Positions 1 through 6,479 of a DNA stretch of 7,574 nt are shown here, in pieces; position 1 is the first letter of the stretch, and each line of letters starts with the position of its first letter. The notes under the pieces were generated by a model, which saw only the letters and a program-made list of their open reading frames with translations, made no database searches and was not told the origin of the DNA. Made by a program: the position numbers and the translations under genes. Source of the stretch: SIG510 sp045540975 (GTDB lineage: Bacteria; Bacillota; Clostridia; Oscillospirales; JAAYXM01); contig JAZQIE010000201.1 of NCBI GenBank assembly GCA_045540975.1, positions 1 to 7,574 of the forward strand. The letters are read 5' to 3'.

Positions 1-873
1 GTCCTTGAAATGACCGCGGCGTATGCGGCGTTCCCGAACAAAGGCCAGTACATCGAGCCGAGAATGTACAGCAAGGTGCTTGATAACCAAGGCAATGTCA
101 TTTTGGAAAAGAAGCAGCTTCATGTGCAGGCAATGACCGCCAAGACCGCGGAGTATATGAACTATATGCTCGGACGTGTCATGGGACAGGGCGGCACCGG
201 TGTTTTGGCAAAGCTCGACCGTAAAATGCCCGCCTGCGGCAAAACGGGTACCACCGACGAAGACAAGGACCGTTGGTTTGTCGGCTACACCCCGTATTAT
301 GTCGGCGCGGTCTGGTACGGTTATGACAGTCCGCAGTACATCCGCACAACGTTGTCTCCCGCGCTCACGGTCTGGAAGCGCGTGATGAACACCATCCATA
401 AAGACCTTGAGGTCAAAGACTTTGAAACCTCGGGCGATTTTGAAGAAGTCAAGGTATGTTCGGTCAGCGGACTCCTGCCAAACGGACTCTGTTCGGCGGA
501 TGTCGGCGGCAATAAAGTCATCAAGGGTTACTTCCATAAAGATGACATCCCAACCGAAAAATGCAACCTGCACGTTTCGTATGAGGTGTGCGAGGTGTCC
601 GGCATGAAAGCGGGCGAGTTTTGTCCGACCAAGAAATCCGTATCGGTGCAGAGAATTGAGCGCTGGGCGCCGGTCTCGGGTGTGGTGCTAAACGATGAGA
701 AATACACCATCCGTCCCAAGGATGCCAAAAGACCCGAGAACACCTTCCGCTATGCGGTCAAAAAAGATGAGGTTCGCGTGAGCGATGAATGCACCGTGCA
801 TACCGCGGCGCAGCCCGAAGCCACCGAGGACACGGGGGAAACCTCAAGCGACCCTGCAATGGTAATTCAATAA
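1..873 (+). CDS. Class A penicillin-binding protein (PBP1A-type), C-terminal part, 5' end outside window
   Basis: This is the end of a bifunctional peptidoglycan synthase that acts outside the membrane, cross-linking stem peptides with its penicillin-sensitive transpeptidase domain. The reading frame is open from base 1, so the gene starts upstream. The transglycosylase domain and the SxxK and SxN motifs are not in the window. What is visible is the typical 'EMTAAYAAFPNKG' block (about 7-45), the third transpeptidase motif K-T-G-T-T at 241-255, and the following DRWFVGYTP...VWYGYD block (268-327). After the catalytic domain comes a Cys-rich tail (454-801) in which a unit VC-x-VSG-x6-C ... C-x-x-H occurs twice, at about 454-573 and 586-801. 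The last residues are acidic and Thr/Ser-rich. The stop is TAA at 871-873. The Met at base 10 is internal, not a start. The family call is firm; the exact paralogue (ponA/mrcA-like) cannot be decided from a fragment. Confidence 0.93.
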   Translation, partial: VLEMTAAYAAFPNKGQYIEPRMYSKVLDNQGNVILEKKQLHVQAMTAKTAEYMNYMLGRVMGQGGTGVLAKLDRKMPACGKTGTTDEDKDRWFVGYTPYYVGAVWYGYDSPQYIRTTLSPALTVWKRVMNTIHKDLEVKDFETSGDFEEVKVCSVSGLLPNGLCSADVGGNKVIKGYFHKDDIPTEKCNLHVSYEVCEVSGMKAGEFCPTKKSVSVQRIERWAPVSGVVLNDEKYTIRPKDAKRPENTFRYAVKKDEVRVSDECTVHTAAQPEATEDTGETSSDPAMVIQ

Positions 874-881
874 ACGATTTG

Positions 882-906
882 CGCCGCCGTCTCGGCGGCG
901 TAATTT
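882..906 (+). terminator. GC-rich hairpin between PBP and methyltransferase genes, possible weak terminator
   Basis: Nine bases after the PBP stop, an 8-bp perfect stem (882-889 with 893-900, CGCCGCCG/CGGCGGCG) closes a 3-base loop and is followed by TAATTT. The stem is strong but the T-run is short and broken, so termination may be partial. It lies 24 bases before the ATG at 925, so read-through RNA would carry it in the leader of the methyltransferase gene. Confidence 0.5.
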
Positions 907-924
907 GTGAAAGTGAGAGACTCT

Positions 925-2037
925 ATGGAAACAATCAAATTCACCGTTCCATGCCTGTTCGGCTTGGAAGGAATTGTGGGAAATGAACTGCGGCATATGG
1001 GCGCCTCCAATGTCGCACCCGAAAACGGACGTGTCCATTTTGAAGGCACGATGGAAACCTTGGTGCGCGCAAATTTGTGGGTGCGCTCGGGTGAGCGTGT
1101 GCTGGTGCGCCTCGGCTCATTCCGTGCGGATACCTTTGATGCGCTCTTTGAAGGAACCAAAGCACTTCCGTGGGAGGAATGGATTCCCGAAGACGGTGCA
1201 TTCCCGGTCAAAGGCCATTCTCTGCAATCCAAACTGTTTTCGATTCCCGATTGCCAGAAAATCGTGAAAAAAGCAATCGTGGAACGTTTGAAGAAGACCT
1301 ATCATGTGGGCTGGCTGGAGGAGACGGGAAACCGTTACACCGTCCAGTTCTCCATTATGAAGGATGAAGCGGTGCTGTATCTCGATACCAGCGGCGCGGG
1401 GCTTCACAAACGCGGCTACCGTGCCAACGCCAACGACGCTCCGCTCAGAGAAACCCTTGCCGCCGCAATGGTCACACTCAGCAAATACCGCGGCCGCGAG
1501 TATTTCTGCGACCCCTTCTGCGGCTCGGGTACTATTTTAATTGAAGCCGCCATGATTGCCCAAAACCGTGCTCCCGGGCTTTATCGCAACTTTGCGGCGG
1601 AGAATTGGGCGTGTGTTCCGCAGCGGATGTGGGATTTGGCGCGTGCGGAAGCGAAGGAAAAAATCTTCCGCCGCGATTTCACCCTTTGGGGCGGCGATGT
1701 GGATGACCGCGCGCTGAATGTCGCGCGCAGCAATGCCCGTAAAGCGGGCGTCGCGCAGTATATCCGCTTTGAATGTGCGGATGCGAGAAACTTCCGCCCC
1801 GAGCGGGAGAGCGGCATCATTGTGACCAATCCGCCCTACGGCGAGAGAATGCTGGATTTAAGGCAGACCGAGAAGTTGTATCGTGAATTCGGGGAAGCCG
1901 TGCAGCACAACCCGGGATATCAACTGTATCTCATCTCCTCGCACGCGGAGTTTGAACGGTTTTACGGGAAACGTGCCGCAAAACGCAGAAAATTGTACAA
2001 CGGAATGATCAAGTGCGAATTTTATCAATATTACTAA
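925..2037 (+). CDS. rlmL: THUMP domain class I SAM-dependent RNA methyltransferase (RlmL/YpsC-type)
   Basis: Predicted cytoplasmic enzyme that transfers a methyl group from S-adenosylmethionine to a guanine N2 in RNA. The E. coli homologue RlmL modifies 23S rRNA G2445; the target here is inferred from family. The protein has 370 residues and matches only the RlmL half of the E. coli RlmKL fusion, as is usual in Bacillota. The N-terminal ferredoxin-like and THUMP region covers about residues 1-160. The Rossmann methyltransferase domain follows, with the SAM-binding motif DPFCGSGT (196-203), the acidic GGDVDD strand (256-261), and the catalytic NPPYG motif (302-306). I chose the ATG at 925 because the protein then begins METIKFTVPC, as relatives do, and a purine-rich AGTGAGAG (912-919) precedes it. 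The in-frame GTG at 907 has no ribosome site. It may be read through from the PBP gene, since the only barrier is the hairpin at 882-900 and I see no promoter in the 51-base gap. Confidence 0.92.
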   Translation: METIKFTVPCLFGLEGIVGNELRHMGASNVAPENGRVHFEGTMETLVRANLWVRSGERVLVRLGSFRADTFDALFEGTKALPWEEWIPEDGAFPVKGHSLQSKLFSIPDCQKIVKKAIVERLKKTYHVGWLEETGNRYTVQFSIMKDEAVLYLDTSGAGLHKRGYRANANDAPLRETLAAAMVTLSKYRGREYFCDPFCGSGTILIEAAMIAQNRAPGLYRNFAAENWACVPQRMWDLARAEAKEKIFRRDFTLWGGDVDDRALNVARSNARKAGVAQYIRFECADARNFRPERESGIIVTNPPYGERMLDLRQTEKLYREFGEAVQHNPGYQLYLISSHAEFERFYGKRAAKRRKLYNGMIKCEFYQYY

Positions 2038-2047
2038 ACTGTGAACT

Positions 2048-2128
2048 TTTTCGCCGAAATGCGAAAATACAAGCAAACGGAAGAAAATGGGAAAAACAAG
2101 TAGGAATACGGAGTTATTTTCAAATAAC
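2048..2128. other. A-rich gap with two small inverted repeats upstream of groES
   Basis: Part of the non-coding stretch 2038-2172. It holds a 7-bp inverted repeat TTTTCGC/GCGAAAA (2048-2054 and 2061-2067, 6-base loop) and a second one GTTATTT/AAATAAC (2113-2119 and 2122-2128). Neither is followed by a T-run, so neither is a classic intrinsic terminator, although one of them may mark the 3' end of the methyltransferase transcript. No gene is visible here. Confidence 0.3.
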
Positions 2129-2172
2129 GAATAAATTTAACCAAAACCGGTAAAAATTGAAGAAAAATTAAC

Positions 2173-2201
2173 TTGCACTTCCGTCGCACAAGGATTATCA
2201 T
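2173..2201 (+). promoter_or_regulatory. Sigma-A type promoter of groESL
   Basis: A TTGCAC -35 element (2173-2178) and a TATCAT -10 element (2196-2201, 5 of 6 consensus bases) are separated by 17 bases. Transcription would start near 2208, so the CIRCE operator at 2213-2239 falls at the very start of the transcript. That is the usual position for HrcA repression. The -35 matches only in TTG. Confidence 0.7.
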
Positions 2202-2212
2202 AATAACAGAAA

Positions 2213-2239
2213 TTAGCACTCGGCACCTTTGAGTGCCAA
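2213..2239 (+). promoter_or_regulatory. CIRCE operator (HrcA binding site)
   Basis: The site reads TTAGCACTC, nine bases, then GAGTGCCAA. The consensus is TTAGCACTC-N9-GAGTGCTAA, so the left arm is perfect and the right arm has one mismatch (C for T at 2237). It lies 40 bases upstream of the groES ATG and just downstream of the predicted promoter. HrcA bound here would block transcription of groESL at normal temperature. The hrcA gene is not in the window. Confidence 0.95.
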
Positions 2240-2264
2240 AATGCTTAAAGTTGTATTCAATTTT

Positions 2265-2270
2265 AGGAGG
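2265..2270 (+). promoter_or_regulatory. Ribosome binding site that fixes the groES start
   Basis: A perfect AGGAGG lies nine bases before the ATG at 2280. In-frame codons further upstream (TTG 2229, ATG 2241) would put this site and part of CIRCE inside the coding region and would add a tail unlike any GroES, so 2280 is the start. Confidence 0.9.
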
Positions 2271-2279
2271 AATTCTATT

Positions 2280-2564
2280 ATGAAACTGAAACCGTTGGCA
2301 GACAGAGTTGTCATCAAGATGGTGGAAGCAGAAGAAACCACCAAGAGCGGTATTATTTTGACCAGCGCTGCACAGGAAAAACCGCAGGTTGCGGAAGTTG
2401 TTGCAGTTGGCCCGGGCGGCAATGTGGATGGCAAGGACATCACCATGTACGTCAAGGCAGGCAACCGTGTAATCACCAGCAAGTACTCGGGCACCGAAGT
2501 GAAGATCGACGGGGAAGAGTACATCATCGTCCGTCAGGGCGACATTCTTGCAATCGTAGAGTAA
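2280..2564 (+). CDS. groES: Co-chaperonin GroES (Cpn10)
   Basis: GroES forms a seven-subunit lid on the GroEL ring and encloses unfolded protein in the folding chamber, in the cytoplasm. The product is 94 residues, the standard length. It starts MKLKPLADRVVIK, the usual first strand, and carries the mobile-loop region (EETTKSGIIL, about 17-26) that contacts GroEL. The conserved VVAVGPG turn lies near 40-46, and the end is GEEYIIVRQGDILAIVE. It is the first gene of the groESL operon, 18 bases before groEL, under a sigma-A promoter and a CIRCE operator. Nothing about it is unusual. Confidence 0.98.
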   Translation: MKLKPLADRVVIKMVEAEETTKSGIILTSAAQEKPQVAEVVAVGPGGNVDGKDITMYVKAGNRVITSKYSGTEVKIDGEEYIIVRQGDILAIVE

Positions 2565-2582
2565 TCGAGGAGGAAATCAGTC

Positions 2583-4214
2583 ATGGCAAAAGAAATTCTG
2601 TTTGGCGAAGACGCTCGCCGCGCGCTTGAGCGCGGTATCAATACCTTGGCGGACACCGTTAAGGTAACCCTCGGTCCGAAGGGCCGCAATGTTGTTCTCG
2701 ATAAGAAGTTCGGCGCACCGCTCATCACCAACGACGGTGTTACCATCGCAAAGGAAATCGAGCTGGACAATGCATTTGAAAACATGGGCGCACAGCTTGT
2801 GAAGGAAGTCGCAACCAAGACCAACGATGTCGCAGGTGACGGTACCACCTCCGCAACCCTGCTTGCGCAGGCAATCATCCGCGAAGGCATGAAGAACGTT
2901 GCTGCAGGTGCAAACCCGATGATTATGAAGGGCGGCATCATGAAGGCGACCGCTGCTGCGGTTGCAGCAGTCAAGGCAGCGGCACAGAAGGTCAACGGCA
3001 CCAGCGACATCGCTCGCGTCGGTACCGTTTCTTCCGCAAGCCCGGTCATCGGTGACCTCATTGCCGATGCAATGGAAAAGGTCTCCGCTGACGGCGTCAT
3101 CACCGTTGAAGAGTCCAAGACCGCTGAAACCTATTGCGAAATCGTGGAAGGTATGCAGTTTGACCGCGGCTATATCTCCCCGTATATGTGCACCGATATG
3201 GACAAGATGGAAGCAATCATCGACGATGCGCTTGTCCTGATTACCGATAAGAAGATTTCCAACATCCAGGAAATCCTGCCGGTCCTTGAGCAGATTGTTC
3301 AGTCCGGCAAGAAGCTTGTCATCATTGCGGAAGACATCGAAGGCGAAGCACTTGCAACCCTGCTTGTCAACCGTATGCGCGGCACCTTCACCTGTGTGGG
3401 TGTCAAGGCTCCGGGCTTTGGTGACAGAAGAAAAGAAATGCTGCAGGATATCGCAATCCTGACCGGCGGCCAGGTCATCTCCACCGACCTCGGCATGGAA
3501 CTCAAAGACACCACCCTCGACCTGCTCGGCCGTGCACGTCAGGTCAAGGTCTCCAAGGAAAACACCATCATCGTTGACGGTGCGGGCTCTGCGGATGCAA
3601 TCAAGTCCCGTATCGCACAGATTCGTTCCCTGATCGAGACCACCACCTCTGATTTCGACCGTGAAAAACTCCAGGAGCGCCTTGCAAAGCTCTCCGGCGG
3701 TGTCGCAGTCATCAAGGTTGGTGCGGCTACCGAAGTCGAAATGAAGGAACAGAAGCTCCGCATTGAAGACGCGCTCAACGCGACCCGTGCAGCGGTCGAA
3801 GAAGGCATCGTCTGTGGCGGCGGCACCGTGTTTGTCAGCGCAAGTAAGGCTGTTGAAGCACTCCTTGCAGATGCGGAAGGCGATGAAAAGACCGGTATCG
3901 CAATCATCGCAAAGGCACTCGAAGAGCCGGTCAAGCAGATTGCGGCAAACGCAGGTGTGGATGGCTCCATCGTTCTCGATAAGATCAAAAACTCCACCAA
4001 GAAGAACTTCGGTTACAATGCCCTCACCGGCGAATACGTCGACATGATGAAGGCAGGTATCGTTGACCCGGCAAAGGTCACTAGAAGTGCAATCGAAAAT
4101 GCGGCTTCCATCGCTGCAATGGTCCTCACCACCGAGAGCCTTGTTGCAGACAAGAAGGAACCGGCAGCACCGGCTCCGGCTCCCGGCATGGACGGCATGG
4201 GCGGTATGTACTAA
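2583..4214 (+). CDS. groEL: Chaperonin GroEL (Cpn60)
   Basis: GroEL is the ATP-driven 14-subunit chaperonin that folds proteins together with GroES. The product has 543 residues, full length for the family. The N-terminal ATP-site segment VTLGPKGRN is at 28-36 and the nucleotide-binding DGTT at 86-89. The apical domain covers about 190-375, and the conserved DALNATRAAVEEG segment has the ATPase aspartate at 396. The C-terminus ends in a short Gly-Met tail, GMDGMGGMY, after an Ala-Pro stretch. GAGGAGG at 2567-2573 lies nine bases before the ATG and just after the groES stop. The gene uses a narrow codon set (GCA for Ala, ATC for Ile, TTC for Phe, CCG for Pro), as expected for high expression. 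A strong terminator follows. There is no frameshift or missing key residue. Confidence 0.99.
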   Translation: MAKEILFGEDARRALERGINTLADTVKVTLGPKGRNVVLDKKFGAPLITNDGVTIAKEIELDNAFENMGAQLVKEVATKTNDVAGDGTTSATLLAQAIIREGMKNVAAGANPMIMKGGIMKATAAAVAAVKAAAQKVNGTSDIARVGTVSSASPVIGDLIADAMEKVSADGVITVEESKTAETYCEIVEGMQFDRGYISPYMCTDMDKMEAIIDDALVLITDKKISNIQEILPVLEQIVQSGKKLVIIAEDIEGEALATLLVNRMRGTFTCVGVKAPGFGDRRKEMLQDIAILTGGQVISTDLGMELKDTTLDLLGRARQVKVSKENTIIVDGAGSADAIKSRIAQIRSLIETTTSDFDREKLQERLAKLSGGVAVIKVGAATEVEMKEQKLRIEDALNATRAAVEEGIVCGGGTVFVSASKAVEALLADAEGDEKTGIAIIAKALEEPVKQIAANAGVDGSIVLDKIKNSTKKNFGYNALTGEYVDMMKAGIVDPAKVTRSAIENAASIAAMVLTTESLVADKKEPAAPAPAPGMDGMGGMY

Positions 4215-4227
4215 GATAAAAATGCCA

Positions 4228-4270
4228 AAGGCGGACAGAAAATCCTCTGTCCGCCTTGTTTTATTTCTTT
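4228..4270 (+). terminator. Intrinsic terminator of groESL
   Basis: A 12-bp perfect stem, AAGGCGGACAGA (4228-4239) with TCTGTCCGCCTT (4246-4257), has a 6-base loop and is followed by GTTTTATTTCTTTT. It begins 14 bases after the groEL stop and ends the heat-shock operon just before the next promoter. Confidence 0.93.
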
Positions 4271-4276
4271 TAACCC

Positions 4277-4305
4277 TTGCATAATAAACCAATCTTTGGT
4301 ACAAT
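4277..4305 (+). promoter_or_regulatory. Sigma-A promoter of the DUF6062/ROK-like operon
   Basis: A TTGCAT -35 (4277-4282) and a TACAAT -10 (4300-4305) are 17 bases apart. The predicted start near 4312 gives a leader of about 18 bases that holds TGGAGG (4318-4323) before the ATG at 4330. No CIRCE or other operator is visible, so the operon is probably not under HrcA control. Confidence 0.8.
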
Positions 4306-4329
4306 AAAACCAATGACTGGAGGATTTCT

Positions 4330-5022
4330 ATGCGCGAACAGAATTATACAATTCCCATCAACGAAGCATATGAGGTCTATGACGGTTGCCCGATTTGCCG
4401 TCTGTACCAAAAATTGGAGGCAGATTCGCTCAACTATATCATGGGCGCGGCGATGATGGAGCCTGATGTCCGAGTTGAAACCAACCGCGTGGGCTTTTGC
4501 AAAGAGCACTTTGCAAAAATGCAAACCATGCAGAAAAAGCTTCCGCTTGCCTTGATGCTGGAGAGTTATCTCGCGGAACTCAAAGCATTGTGCGAAACCG
4601 ATTTTGAAAAGACGAATAAGCGCTCTTTTCCCGCGATTGCGGAGAAATTCACCCTTGCGGCGGACGGATGCTTTGTTTGCGACCAAATCGAAACCCGACT
4701 CAGCCATTGTTGCAGCAATGTGGTCTATCTGTGGGAGAGGGAGCCCGAATTCCGCGAAAAAACCGCGCGGCAAACCACCTTCTGTCCCACCCATTTGGCG
4801 CGCCTTCTCACTTGCGCAAAGGACGAACTCCCCAAGAAATTGGTCGGTGCGTTTTTTCGGGCGCATTGTGAAGTCGCAATGAAGGAATTGGACCCGCTTT
4901 GTGGCGATGTCTCGAAATTCTGTAAAAGTTTTGACCACCGCTTTGCAGGTGTTCCGATGGGCGAAGAGCGCAGCGCGGTCGAGCGCACCATCGCATACCT
5001 TGGCGGCAGTCAAATAAAATAG
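4330..5022 (+). CDS. DUF6062 family protein with two CxxC...CxxH units
   Basis: Function unknown. The 230-residue protein resembles the DUF6062 family of Clostridia from its opening (YTIPINEAYEV, then GCPIC), which I recognise from memory. It has no signal peptide or membrane segment, so it is probably cytoplasmic. Two similar halves are visible. In the first, C20-x2-C23 is followed by FC57-x2-H60; in the second, C114-x2-C117 is followed by FC152-x2-H155. The gap between the pairs is almost equal (33 and 34 residues). Each half could bind one metal ion, most likely zinc; this is inferred from the pattern only. It has 12 further Cys and His residues outside the two sites (e.g. C88, C127, C128, C162, C180, C191, C198). 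It is first in an operon and ends 13 bases before the ROK-like gene, whose ribosome site overlaps its stop codon, which suggests coupled translation. Its codon use (more TTT, CAA, GCG) is ordinary and unlike that of the gene after it. Confidence 0.85.
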   Translation: MREQNYTIPINEAYEVYDGCPICRLYQKLEADSLNYIMGAAMMEPDVRVETNRVGFCKEHFAKMQTMQKKLPLALMLESYLAELKALCETDFEKTNKRSFPAIAEKFTLAADGCFVCDQIETRLSHCCSNVVYLWEREPEFREKTARQTTFCPTHLARLLTCAKDELPKKLVGAFFRAHCEVAMKELDPLCGDVSKFCKSFDHRFAGVPMGEERSAVERTIAYLGGSQIK

Positions 5023-5027
5023 AGGAG
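5021..5027 (+). promoter_or_regulatory. Ribosome binding site of the ROK-like gene, overlapping the upstream stop
   Basis: AGAGGAG shares two bases with the TAG stop (5020-5022) of the DUF6062 gene and lies eight bases before the ATG at 5036. It sets the start at 5036 instead of the GTG at 5027, which contains the last base of this site. The overlap suggests translational coupling of the two genes. Confidence 0.8.
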
Positions 5028-5035
5028 TGTTTTTT

Positions 5036-6433
5036 ATGAAACAGTTTTTAGGCTTGAATGTTGACATTCAAAACATCCCGGAGCTTGACCCAGGCTTTTT
5101 GCCGCTGTCCAAGTTCTACACCGCATTCAAAGAAAGTGTCGGTGAAAACGGTGTTCCGCTCACCCTGGCAATCGAGCGCGAGAGTAAGCAGTGCTCGGTC
5201 TTCAACATGAAGATTCATGGCACCGAGGAAATGCGTGAAGCAGACCTCACCATGGTCGAGCGCCTCATCAAAACCGTTCTGTGGTGCCGCGGCGGCTTCC
5301 GTATCTTCGTAAGCGGTCCGGAATATGTCGGCGAATATATTAAAGACCAGTACCGCGAAGGCGGTAAGCGTGGCTTTGATGCACACGACATGGCAAAGGT
5401 CTACGAAGCAAAGGAAATGGAAGTCATCCTCTGCAAGCCGGAAGAAATCCCGGCTGAGCACAGCGTCTCCAAGGACATCGGCCGTCATTTGAACGGCTGC
5501 CGTATCGGTTTCGATGCGGGCGGAAGTGACCGTAAGGTCTCCGCTGTCATCGACGGTGAAGCAATCTGGAGTGAAGAGGTTGTCTGGAATCCGAAGCTCA
5601 ACTCGGACCCGGAATACCACTATCAGGGCATCGTTGCGGCATTCCGCTCCGCTGCTGAAAAAATGCCGCGCGTTGATGCAATCGGTATCAGCTCGGCAGG
5701 TATCTATGTCAATAACCGCACCATGAGTGCATCCCTCTTCATCAAAGTTCCGCAGGATGCGTTTGAAGCACGTGTTAAGAACATCTACCTCGATGCCGCA
5801 AAGGAAATCGGCGATGTTCCTGTTGTTGTCGCAAACGACGGTGACGTCACCGCGCTCGCAGGCGCAATGAGCCTCAAAGACAACGGCGTTTTGGGTATCG
5901 CAATGGGTACCAGTGAAGCAGGCGGCTTCGTGGATGCGGACGGCAATATCACCGGTTGGCTGAACGAACTCGCATTTGCTCCGATTGACCTCAATCCGGA
6001 TGCAATGGAAGACGAATGGTCGGGCGACATCGGCTGCGGTGTTAAGTACTTCTCTCAGGACTCTGTCGTTAAACTCGCTCCGGCGGCAGGCATCGAACTC
6101 AATGCAGACGATACTCCGGCGCAGAAGCTCAAAGCGGTGCAGAAACTCATGGAAGCAGACGATGAACGTGCAGCGGCAATCTACCGCTCCATCGGTGTCT
6201 ACCTCGGTCATGCTCTCGCTTGGTACGCAGAATTCTATGACATCCGTCACGTCCTCCTGCTCGGTCGCGTCATGTCGGGTAAGGGCGGCGATTTGATTCT
6301 CGAATATGCAAACAAGGTACTGGATGCGGAATATGCAGACCTTGCGGCAAAGATGAAACTCTCCCTCCCGGACGAAACCTTCCGCCGTGTGGGTCAGTCG
6401 GTCGCAGCAGCAAGCCTGCCCGAACTCAACTAA
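5036..6433 (+). CDS. ROK-like (ASKHA fold) protein with long N-terminal extension
   Basis: Probable cytoplasmic sugar-kinase-like ATPase of the ROK superfamily; substrate unknown. The product has 465 residues, against about 300-330 for an ordinary ROK kinase. Residues 1-155 are an extension I cannot assign. The ROK core then starts with the phosphate-1 loop GFDAGGSD (158-165). ISSAG (218-222), the VVVANDGD block with the expected catalytic D268, MGTSEAGGF (290-298) and the late LLLGRVMSGKGGD adenosine-site segment (407-419) follow. The usual ROK zinc motif CxCGxxGCxE is not kept; only GDIGCGVKYF (330-339) stands there. The sugar-binding ExGH motif is also not recognisable (NELAFAPID, 310-318). 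It could therefore act on an unusual substrate or be a regulator or sensor. Codon choice is strongly biased like groEL (hand count: Phe TTC 12, TTT 5; Gln CAG 9, CAA 1), suggesting high expression. It shares a promoter with the DUF6062 gene and ends at a strong terminator. Confidence 0.85.
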   Translation: MKQFLGLNVDIQNIPELDPGFLPLSKFYTAFKESVGENGVPLTLAIERESKQCSVFNMKIHGTEEMREADLTMVERLIKTVLWCRGGFRIFVSGPEYVGEYIKDQYREGGKRGFDAHDMAKVYEAKEMEVILCKPEEIPAEHSVSKDIGRHLNGCRIGFDAGGSDRKVSAVIDGEAIWSEEVVWNPKLNSDPEYHYQGIVAAFRSAAEKMPRVDAIGISSAGIYVNNRTMSASLFIKVPQDAFEARVKNIYLDAAKEIGDVPVVVANDGDVTALAGAMSLKDNGVLGIAMGTSEAGGFVDADGNITGWLNELAFAPIDLNPDAMEDEWSGDIGCGVKYFSQDSVVKLAPAAGIELNADDTPAQKLKAVQKLMEADDERAAAIYRSIGVYLGHALAWYAEFYDIRHVLLLGRVMSGKGGDLILEYANKVLDAEYADLAAKMKLSLPDETFRRVGQSVAAASLPELN

Positions 6434-6435
6434 AC

Positions 6436-6479
6436 AAAAAAAGACTTGGAACGGTTTGCCGTCTCCAAGTCTTTTTCTT
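6436..6479. terminator. Bidirectional intrinsic terminator between convergent genes
   Basis: A 13-bp perfect stem, AAAAAGACTTGGA (6438-6450) with TCCAAGTCTTTTT (6464-6476), contains a small inner stem (ACGG 6451-6454 with CCGT 6459-6462). The T-run at 6472-6479 serves the + strand operon, and the A-run at 6436-6442 gives a T-run for the - strand degV transcript. The degV stop codon (6478-6480) touches the edge of the hairpin, so one element ends both transcripts. Confidence 0.9.

Noticed and set aside
907..924. GTG 907 as start of the methyltransferase
   Set aside because: No ribosome site precedes it, and it lies seven bases after the GC hairpin. ATG 925 gives the usual N-terminus.
2229..2279. 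Longer groES start (TTG 2229 or ATG 2241)
   Set aside because: The extension would run through CIRCE and the AGGAGG ribosome site, and the extra residues do not occur in GroES proteins.
2577..4313. 578-codon open frame on the - strand across groEL
   Set aside because: It is the antisense shadow of groEL, whose strong codon bias removes stop codons on the other strand. The product is an unrecognisable Cys/Asp-rich sequence and no ribosome site or promoter was found for it.
5015..5020. TAAAAT as a -10 box for a separate ROK-like promoter
   Set aside because: No -35-like sequence lies about 17 bases upstream, and any start would fall on or after the ribosome site.
5027..5035. GTG 5027 as start of the ROK-like protein
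   Set aside because: It shares a base with the AGAGGAG ribosome site, which is correctly spaced for ATG 5036.
5048..6250. 400-codon open frame on the - strand across the ROK-like gene
   Set aside because: Same cause: it is a mirror of the biased codon use of the + strand gene, which has clear family motifs and a good ribosome site.
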